A DNA stretch of 64,000 bases from Oscarella lobularis (lineage: Eukaryota > Porifera > Homoscleromorpha > Homosclerophorida > Oscarellidae), in NCBI RefSeq assembly GCF_947507565.1, contig NC_089181.1, forward strand, positions 2,427,614 through 2,491,613, in the 5' to 3' direction. Shown piece after piece: positions 55,901-64,000 of this stretch. The notes under the pieces are model-generated. The model was not told the DNA's origin and made no database searches. It worked only from the letters and a program-made list of their open reading frames with translations. Made by a program: the position numbers and the translations under genes. Each line of letters begins with the position of its first letter. Position 1 is the stretch's first letter.

Positions 55901-57044
55901 TCTCAGGTGGGAATTCTGTCGAAGCGCGCGAAAAATAGAATTTTAATTTCTCTGCGCAGTCCGTTTGGTTGCTGGGACGCTTGTGCGTCTAACGCGCAAG
56001 CTGCCGCTGCGGTTGCTATAGGCAACGACTGCGCTGGTCTACTTGCTGCGGCAGGAGGCGGAGGAGGAGGCGATAATTCATCTAGTCGTCTTCCTTTTCT
56101 TCCACTGACGCTAACCGCTTTGGCTCCTGTCTCGTACTTTGCTTGGAACAGCCAAAATGATCCTGTAAGATGTAGAACCAGTGGTGTCAGTTAACTAGTT
56201 TTTAGTCAGAAAATTTGTGTCTACAATCATTTTTTTGCCCCACAGAGTTGCCTGAAGGAACGAACGGCCGTCGTGTTGAACCGGCACGTTTTTGTAGACG
56301 CTTCCAATTCTGTCGCAGACTACATGCTCACGTTCGTGGGACTGACGAAAAACGCGTCGGAAGGTAGTGCCGTCGTCGTAGAAATTTGTCTTGCCGTCTC
56401 ACGTGCTTCTAAGGCAAGCTGCTGCATCATCTCATTGCCACTCCGTCAGACGTTAAGCTGAAGGATTTCACCGCGGAAATCGTTCAAGTATCACTCCGGA
56501 GACGCGTCTCCTAGATTTGATATATTTCGTTTTCTCGCTAGTCGTATCTACGGGGTGTACGTCAGTGCCACCGGCATCGAGCGGCACTCGATTTGTGCTG
56601 CTTCCAAGCCGACGAGACGAAGAAAGAAATGTTGCATTTGTACGACTGGGTGAACTACGTGGCCAAGTATGGGAAAAAAGGGACGCACCTTTGCACCCAC
56701 CCATGGGGCGATAGGGCAAAGCGGCTCGCCCCCGATATCCGTAGTCTTACCGCTTCGTCTCGTTTCAGGGTACTGAAGGCCATTTGGAAGCAGCAGAAAG
56801 CCGATTCGACTTCTTCTGGCGATCATTTTGACATGTCCAAAATGCCAGCGCCGTCCAAAACCGACTTGGCGAACACGTATCGTGCATCCACTCACTTCCG
56901 CTCTTTTTTTCTCATGACGCTATTCGTAGGCTATTGGAAGTGTTCGAGCACTTTCCGTCGACGTGGAACCTCCGACAGAAAGATTTTGGCAGCAATAGGG
57001 AGCTAATCGAGCGGCTGAAACGAGTCGAAGCGACATTGATTTGA
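52971..57044 (+). CDS. Ankyrin-repeat protein fused to a GH20-like hexosaminidase domain
   Basis: ATG at 52971 (MSSNDDPLIAEAIATLSDA). N-terminal ankyrin repeats cover several exons: SMTALRAILDHVSSDSG, VDIVRTLLASGANASIRDKN, VKNLLASGVNVNATDG, NTALHWAASYASNAS, GATALHDAAKRGNVDVIKAL and GKTPLDLLPASI. A Ser/Pro linker leads to a region resembling glycoside hydrolase family 20: the small N-terminal domain ends YKLTVTNNRVFLSGSDLTGL and WYGMHTFIQLAK. The barrel begins TDWPDFSYRGVLVDLTGGRV with YGFVDILSAVYKYNSLELR and LADYCRKQFLELVPHFEL. Later pieces are LWGDRPNYRAAEMPRL and PGVLYVRH. No clear Asp-Glu catalytic pair is seen, so activity is doubtful. The last exon ends LIERLKRVEATLI. The first intron seems to use a GC donor (AAAG|GCAAGT). 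Exon edges from 55400 to 56900 are provisional. No signal peptide. Confidence 0.7.
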
Positions 57045-57265
57045 GATATATAGAATTTGCATCCCTAACGTCACGTGCGTACTCAAAATAGGCGTGGCTT
57101 ATTAAATAACGGGGTTACCAAGAACCGGATAAGTCGTAGACTTTCATTGTTCTCCGCGGAACGTATAGGAGACGGAATCCGGTGGGTTGACTCACACAGG
57201 AACCAGATAGGGGTGCTGTACACATTAGTGCTTGATCCCTTTTCGTTTGAGAGTGCAAGCGAGAT

Positions 57266-59495
57266 ATGAGACTGGTCGTTCTTTTTTCTATTGTCGCTCT
57301 GGGAGTGATCTACAGCGGTGCGACGGTGTTCGCACAAGAGAGTACGCGTGCATGACGAGATTAGACTGGTCTGCAATCGTGGTGTTTTCTATAGACTGCC
57401 CATTTGACCACAAGGTTTTGAAACCAGGGGAAGTCATTAAGATCGGCAGGGATGAGTGCGTGTGCAGACCTCCTCTTCAGTGTTCTGCAGTCAAAAAGGA
57501 GAAGAAGGACGAGGAGGAGAAACCAACTGAGCCTCGGATTGAAGGTATAAATGAAGAGAAATGCGCAGTTGGGGGTGCATTTTTTTTTCAGATCCGTGTT
57601 CATCATCTCCGTGTCAAAACGGGGGCACCTGCATTCCAAAACGACGACGGGGCAAATTTCGCTGCAATTGTTCCTTTCCTTACACTGGAAAGTTTTGCGA
57701 AAATTGCAGTAATTGAACCATCCAGTTCGTATAAAACAGACTACATTAATTTTATTTCTAGCGTGTTCAGAAATCTCGTCTGCTGACGTTGTTATTCAAA
57801 ATAAATCATTGATCATACTGAAATGCAAGGCTGAGAAAGCCGATTATGTTTCTTGGAGTCCGCTCAAGGATGATGAGCGTTTCATTGACGACCAAGAAGG
57901 CAATCTCACCATTCGCGATCCGCAACATGAAGACTGTGGCCCGTACAAGTGCACTGCTTTCAATGCATGTGGTCAAATCTCCGTTATAGTGAAGGTCAAT
58001 TGCTCAAGTAAGTGTTGTAAACGTTGGACGGCGGCGCGGCGGCGGCACCTAACACGTTTTATTAGAATGTCCTAAAATCAAATTGCCGCCCAAAGTCAAC
58101 ATCATTGGCAAGCACTACAAAAGACGTATTGGAGCTGAGGTGGCGTTCGAGTGCGCGGATGGCCACAAACTGTACGGCAATGAAGTGATAGACTGTACAA
58201 AATGCGGAAAGTGGAGCAGCGATCCACCCGCCTGCCTTCGTAAACCTTCTACCTACATATTTTTTTCCTTTTGTATGACGAATCGTCTTCGTAGCCCCCG
58301 ACTTTACCTGTTCCGATCCAGAGATTTCAAACGGTAAAGTTATCAAGGGAAGACCGCCGTACAAGCTGGGACACCGCGTCGAATACGTTTGCAAAAAAGG
58401 CTACGTGAACGTTGGAAGTTCCTTTCAGGTGTGCGAAGGTGAGAACGAGCTGCGATGGAGCCTTCCCGTACCCAAATGCAGACGAGAAAAGCAAAGTGAG
58501 TACAAACGGCGGTGTCTATACTATTGCGCTTATTGACGGCGTGCGTAGATGACGCTGTCGCCTGCGGAGATCCCGGTCATATCAAGAACGGTGCTCGATT
58601 GATAGACGGCGATTTTAGCGTCGGAAGTCTCGTTCACTACCGGTGCCGTGATGGATACTTTCTACAAGGACCGCCTTCGATACAGTGTCTAAAGAAAGGT
58701 CGCTGGAGTAGCTCACCACCAACCTGCTATCGTAAACCATAGACCGCAAAAGTATTTACGCTATATCTGTATTCTTTTTTTGCAGCTTCTGTTGCAGATG
58801 CAGGCAATCTTTTATCATCTGCTGGAATACCTGAACAGTGCAACTCCTGCGTTGATATAACCTTTGTTTTGGATTCCTCGTCGTCGATTAGAAACAAGGA
58901 CTTCCTTCTTTCCAAAGAGCTGGTCATCAAATTGGCCTACGTGTTCAAGGGTTGTATGGACGTACGAGTCAGCCTCGTCCTCTACTGCAACGAATCGTTT
59001 TTGGAGTTCAAGTACGTACGTCTCAGCGAATTGAACGACAGCATGCTCGATGTGATGCGTTGTCGCGGTTCAACGGCAACTCGTCGCGGTTTGGACCGCG
59101 TTCGCGACGACATTTTACCGATGAATCGTCACTGCTTTGAGAGCCAATCGATGCCAACTGAATCGGAGTCGGGTTCGTGTTCGGGGGACATTCACGAGGG
59201 CTTCTTTCAGTATCCGTGTCCCCCTATGGAATTGCAGCGTGACTGCAAACCGTGCCATTCTGTCATATTTCTCATTACAGACGGACAATCGAATTGGGCT
59301 GGTGACCCGTTTGTGGCGGCGGACTGTCTCAAGGATAATGGATACGAAATTTTTTCGGTTGGAATAGGTCCCAATGTCGACGTCGATGAATTGAGAGACG
59401 TCGCTTCGGAACCCAAGCACAAACATGTACTTCTGGCGGCAAATTACAAAAAGTCCATTCGTCTCTTGCACGCTCTCAAGCAACGGTCAGAGTGA
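57266..59495 (+). CDS. Secreted EGF-Ig-sushi(x3)-vWA protein, complement factor B-like
   Basis: ATG at 57266 gives a signal peptide (MRLVVLFSIVALGVIYSGA). A short Cys region (CPFDHKVLKPGEV) and charged linker lead to an EGF domain (CQNGGTC, CNCSFPYTGKFCENC). One Ig-like domain follows (IILKCKAEKADYVSW, DCGPYKCTAFNACG). Three sushi/CCP modules follow (about 58080-58735), with typical GAEVAFECADGHKLYG, GHRVEYVCKKGYVN and GSLVHYRCRDGYFLQ. The vWA domain starts CVDITFVLDSSSSIRNKDF with an intact MIDAS DxSxS, the Thr of RGSTATRRGLD and FLITDGQSN. Stop at 59493-59495. Three CCPs then vWA is the order of factor B/C2, but no serine protease domain follows and the EGF-Ig start is different. It is probably a pattern-recognition or matrix protein. 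Confidence 0.82.
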
Positions 59496-59654
59496 TACGT
59501 GTGTTGTGACTAAATTGTTGACATTGTTTGGGTTTTTTCATGTCAAAACCGTACTGTATGTCTCTTAGGTTTAATCCTGTTGTTTATTGATCACGTGATT
59601 ATTTCTCCGGGTGCCCGCGATCCTAAGGTTGCTATTAACTCAGCGAATTTCAAC

Positions 59655-61499
59655 ATGGCGTCTGGCCGCGTTGTTTCTCGAGGTCGAACTGGTCTCGGCG
59701 ACGAAGACGACACGCTCCAGTTCGAGACGAGCGACGGAATCGTCGTCGTTCCCGCCTTCGACAAGATGGGCTTGCGAGAAGAGCTGGTTCGGGGCATTTA
59801 CGCATACGGTGAGCCTATTTCTCGACTCGACTCGTCACGTGGCGACGCGCATTCACGCCAGGCTTCGAAAAACCGTCGGCGATTCAACAGCGCGCCATGA
59901 GACCGATCATTCAGCAGCGGGACGTGATCGCGCAGTACGAAAAAACGTGGCAATTGTTACGGCAGCGTGGGATTACGGTGCTTGTTTGCAGGGCCCAATC
60001 TGGCACGGGAAAAACGGCGACATTCTCAATCGCCGCCCTACAGACAATCGACGTGCAACTTCGCGAAACGCAAGTGCTGATTTTGTCTCCAACGCGAGAA
60101 CTTGCGTCGCAAATTCAAAAAGTATTTTATCTTCTAATTGACTATATGTATTTTGACGATGAGATATGGTGGCTAGGTCGTGCTGGCGCTGGGCGACTAC
60201 ATGAGCATCCAATGCCACTGCTGCATAGGCGGAACGAATATAGGGGAGGACATAAGGAAGTTGGACTACGGTCAACATATAGTGTCTGGAACGCCCGGAC
60301 GCGTTTTTGGTATGGAGAAGAAAAAGAAAAATGAGATACTTTGTGGGTGAATTTTTTTTCATTTTTAGACATGATCAAGAGGCGAAATCTTCGCACGCGA
60401 TCCATCAAAATGCTCATTCTCGACGAGGCTGATGAAATGCTTGATAAGGGTATGGGGGAGATATGACGTATGCAAGTGCTGGCATTTACTAAACGAGTTT
60501 CTCTCTCTCCGATAGGCTTCAAGGAGCAGATCTACGACGTCTACAGATACCTTCCACCCGGAACGCAAGTGAGAAGATGATTGGCATTGTAATTATATAT
60601 GTATTATATTTATATTATATATAGGTTGTTCTGGTGAGTGCAACTTTGCCCAAAGACGTGCTCACAATGACGAACAAATTCATGACGGATCCACTAAGAA
60701 TCATGGTCAAACGGTTAGTGGAGAAATAGAATGACTACTTAATCGATCAATAATTTTCCTATTGTTCCATAGTGATGAATTGACTCTGGAAGGAATCAAG
60801 CAGTTTTTCGTGTCCGTTGAAAGGGAGGAGTGGAAATTCGATACGCTCTGCGATCTCTACGATACTCTCACCATCACCCAAGCCGTCATCTTTTGCAACA
60901 CGAAGAGAAAAGTAAAAATTTATTATAAGTTGTCTTCGCATTTCTTTATTTTGTTTCACCACAGGTCGATTGGCTGACGGAGAAAATGCGCGATGCAAAC
61001 TTCACCGTGGCGTCTATGCACGGTGACATGCCCCAGAAGGAACGGGACGAGATCATGAAAGAATTCCGCGGAGGCGCGAGGTTTTCGAAAAGAAAAAAAA
61101 CCGTTTTTCTTCTTACTCAGTCTTATCTCCAGTCGAGTTCTGATCACCACTGACGTGTGGGCGCGTGGCATCGACGTGCAGCAAGTGTCTCTCGTCATCA
61201 ATTACGATTTGCCCAACAATCGTGAATTGTACATCCACAGGTGAAGTTCTTTGTTGGGAGATCAACGGCCTTATGACGATTTCTTTTCTCTCTGCGACAG
61301 AATTGGCCGCTCCGGTCGCTATGGACGCAAGGGCGTTGCCATCAACTTCGTCAAGAGCGATGATATTCGTATTCTGAGGGACATAGAACAGTACTACAGC
61401 ACGCAGATTGATGAAATGCCTATGAACGGTAAGTCGCCCATCTTTCCCCAGTCGAAAATCTTACTGTTTTTGTCCTCTGTAGTGGCCGATCTCATATGA
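59655..61499 (+). CDS. EIF4A3: eIF4A3, DEAD-box core of the exon junction complex
   Basis: An ATP-dependent RNA clamp deposited upstream of exon junctions; it drives nonsense-mediated decay and mRNA localisation. ATG at 59655 ([19 protein letters not shown]). Helicase motifs in order: Q motif [12 protein letters not shown], Walker [103 protein letters not shown] and [20 protein letters not shown]. It ends PMNVADLI exactly as vertebrate eIF4A3 does, which separates it from eIF4A1/2. Stop 61497-61499. About twelve exons, several tiny. Compared with vertebrates the N-terminus is a little shorter; all catalytic motifs are intact. Confidence 0.96.
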
Positions 61500-61611
61500 A
61501 ACAAGTACTCTCCTTTTCAACACGGTGTAGTAAGCTTTTCTTTGTTGTGAGACTTGTTAGCAGAAAAGGTAAGATTATTTTACCCTCCCCTTCTGACTAC
61601 TGGCTACAGTC

Positions 61612-63874
61612 CTAATCATCGTCTTCGTCCTCTTCCTCTTCGTTTTCCTCCTCTTTGTCCTCTTCCTGTTCTGCCTCTTCCTGAGCCGCTCGAAGAGCCG
61701 CTTCCTCTTCCGGCGTGGGGTCGTTGTCTTCCGCAATGTCCTCCCCCATTGGGTACTCGGATTGGCATTTTCCCGGAATTGCCGGCTGAAAGCCGCCACT
61801 CTGATACTTGAGCCCCCATCCAATGTACACGTTTTCAAATTTTCTTTGTAAGGATAAGAGATAGAGAGAGGGCCCCCTCCGCGTGATTTTACTTTTACCT
61901 GTCAATTGCGAATGCGTGCGATCCTGGCCATCTGTTTGACTGGATGGCGGCGATTGCGTATTGCGTTCCCAGATTTGTAGAGAGTCCCACGGTCCACGCT
62001 GACTGCCCGTCGACTTGGGTGTCTTCGCTGAGAGGCGTCAGCAAGGGGGGTCCCTTTTCTGGCTCGGGCTGATCCGGTTCTTCGCGTTCTTCCTCCTCTT
62101 CTTCGTCTTCGAAGTCTTCCTCGGCTTTTTGGACGGGATTGTGCCACGTGCAGCGTCCCTAACAATTACTCCCGGTTTTTCGTTGATAACTGAAATCGGT
62201 TTTTAGACTTTACCTGAGGCAATACGTACTGAACGTGATGAACCCAGTTGGCAAGACTCGGATCAGCGAGGTCGCGAGCTGATAGGCCTTCAAATTCCGT
62301 GTTCACAATAAAAGAATCGCGGCCTTGAGAAAAGGCAAAAATCAACTCAGTATGTTTACTGCTTTTTTTCTCGCGCTCGCGCACCTTCTTCCTCCTCCTC
62401 CTCCTCCTCTTCTTCGAATTGATAATAGTTGAGAGGACTGACGTGCGTGGCCGCCGAAATGCGCTGAATCTGGGCTCTCAGATAATTCATTTCCGTCCCG
62501 GGAAACGGCGGATAGCTAACCACCTTTAGAGGAGAAATCAAATTTCAACGTCATTGGGGCCCAATGAATTCAAACCAACCGAAGCTTCCAGGTTGCCCGT
62601 AAAGAATTTTCTTATTTGTCTCGTCGCTTGGATCTGTGCCGGAGTGACGGGCGGCAGTCGAGTCCAGGGTTGACCCGCTGAAGAAACTTATCAATCTGAG
62701 CAATTTGTCGATCTTTGTAAGTAATTACGTTCAGTGCAGACGAAGTATGTTTTTTTATTTGTTCCCATTCGATTTTCTTCTTTAGGAATGACTGGCGGCG
62801 GTTTGTAATTGGATTTCGGTGGCTCATCGCTATCTCCTCCCTCTTCTAATAATGAACGTGTCGGTTAGATTGACTCGTCGAGTCTCCTTATCACCTTCTC
62901 CTTCGTCTCCTTCCTCGTTCTTCTGCTCCCCAGTCTCTTCTTCATCACCCTAAGAACGAATGTCAAGAGCCAATGAAAGGTGAGCCGTAAATTAGCCCAC
63001 TTCGCCGTTTTCCTCCTCTTCTCCCTCGCCCTCGCGAAACTCTCCCTCAGCAATAATGTAGTCAGCTTGAGTTCCAAATATTTTTCCTGTTAACAATTCA
63101 TTAGTTTTATTTTGCATTTGTATCTATCCCCCACCCCAAAATCGCAACGTCTCAAGAGGCTGCTCTTGCGCCAGTTGCTTCAATGCCAAATAAATTCGAA
63201 ATGTGTCCTCCTTATTCAGTCCGACCTGTGTGACTTATAAAATAAAAGAGACGATGACTCTGTCTAGATTGTTTCACGTACTCCTGCCTGTTCGAAATAG
63301 AAAGCTTGCTCCATAACGTTGGGAACAACCGGAGTCAGCTCCTCTTCGGCTCCTTCCGCCTGCTCCTCGCTTTCTCCAGACACCTAAAAAAGAAAGAAAA
63401 GAGTTCTAATTGTTGTGTGAGAGTGGTCACGACGCGTACTGTACTGTACCTCGAAAAGTTTGCTCTGTTTTTCGGCCAATTCGACTTGTTCCGACGGAGC
63501 GTCGACGTCCTAAAAGACTATGAATTCGTTTGTTTACCTTTTAGAAGAGAAATAATGACCTGAATTGCGTCTGGTTCCGACGAGTATTTGTCTCGTTTCA
63601 CGCTTCGCGAAATGTCTTCGATTGCGTCTGAAGACGAGCTAGCTCACGAAGGCGAAAAGAATGTGTTGTTTTCATTTACCGACGGCATTGTCGGGACGTT
63701 CGTCGAGTACGCGATTGATAATTTGAGCCAAATGATCGTATCTTTTTCATAAAGACCGTCGATCGATCGCATACGTGCTCATATCTGCACTCACAGGTTT
63801 TCGTTCGATATGGTGCTGCTCTTGAGAAGAAAGCTCTTTGCATTTTGGTACGAAACCTCTTCTGTAGCGGCCAT
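61612..63874 (-). CDS. RSPH4A: Radial spoke head protein 4/6
   Basis: A structural protein of the axonemal radial spoke head in motile cilia. The start at 63874 gives [20 protein letters not shown], the family's N-terminal motif, followed by [15 protein letters not shown]-type sequence. Further exons include [105 protein letters not shown]-like [20 protein letters not shown] and [20 protein letters not shown]. The end is an acidic tail. Stop at 61612-61614. About a dozen exons; glutamate-rich runs interrupt the core. It converges with eIF4A3, stops about 112 bp apart. RSPH4A and RSPH6A split within vertebrates, so the symbol stands for the combined 4/6 orthologue. Presence supports a flagellated animal. 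Confidence 0.92.
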
Positions 63875-63929
63875 GTTTCGCGACGATTTAGACGCTGACT
63901 GTTGTCGCTGTGACAACGTAGCCGGGGTA

Positions 63930-64000
63930 ATGGCGACTAACACTCCCTCGCAGGCGCTCCCGGATTGGAAAGGTCGACCCTTTTCTTCCTGGAAACGTGA
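63930..64000 (+). CDS. First exon of a divergent gene, cut by window end
   Basis: ATG at 63930, 55 bp from the RSPH4/6 start on the other strand, opens a frame with no stop to the last base: MATNTPSQALPDWKGRPFSS, continuing WKR. It may be the start of a gene sharing a bidirectional promoter with the cilium gene. I do not recognise the protein, and 23 codons are too few to be sure it is coding. Confidence 0.35.
   Translation, partial: MATNTPSQALPDWKGRPFSSWKR

Overview
The window is animal nuclear DNA with a very compact layout. It holds about 25 multi-exon protein genes in 64 kb, introns mostly of 50-150 bp with GT-AG ends, intergenic gaps often under 300 bp, and no recognisable intact transposon. 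The gene set is metazoan: a BK-type potassium channel, Ena/VASP, CUL9, an astacin/CUB protease, tetraspanin, short collagens and radial spoke protein. Together with the tiny introns this suggests a sponge, most likely a homoscleromorph of the Oscarella/Corticium kind. That placement is inference. Exon edges were read by eye from reading frame, splice motifs and remembered family sequence, so individual boundaries may be off by a few bases.

Layout. 1-2104 (-): 5' part of a Slo1/BK channel gene. 3350-5793 (-): Ena/VASP. 6004-15908 (-): a complete CUL9/PARC-type cullin-RBR ligase. 16163-18241 (-): adenylosuccinate synthetase. 18242-19498: an unusually long gap with a GC-rich unexplained block. 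19499-20897 (+): iron-dependent alcohol dehydrogenase family. 20958-21820 (-): MBD4-type glycosylase. 21923-24975 (-): DZANK1. 25253-27198 (+): two tandem short secreted collagens. 27244-27777 (-): FAM204A. 27815-30022 (-): mitochondrial seryl-tRNA synthetase.

30188-32681 (-): a CUB/EGF membrane receptor with a tyrosine-motif tail, head to head and overlapping with a tetraspanin (32638-34078, +). 34087-38167 (-): importin-13. 38204-38656 (-): a small secreted protein, divergent from a sialidase-family protein with a LamG-like end (38719-41540, +). 41663-42825 (+) and 43695-44369 (-): a convergent pair of SR-type RNA-binding proteins. 44700-48465 (+): a tolloid-like protease. 48660-52895 (+): VPS54. 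52971-57044 (+): an ankyrin plus GH20-like fusion. 57266-59495 (+): an EGF-Ig-sushi-vWA protein. 59655-61499 (+): eIF4A3. 61612-63874 (-): radial spoke head protein 4/6. 63930-end (+): start of another gene.

Functionally the region mixes housekeeping genes with a concentration of secreted or surface proteins between 25 and 60 kb. The most striking observations are a pair of equal-length, phase-incompatible duplicated exons in the sialidase gene, which look mutually exclusive; the overlapping receptor/tetraspanin starts with a perfect 22-bp hairpin beside them; the ANK-GH20-like fusion; and a factor-B-like protein without a protease domain.
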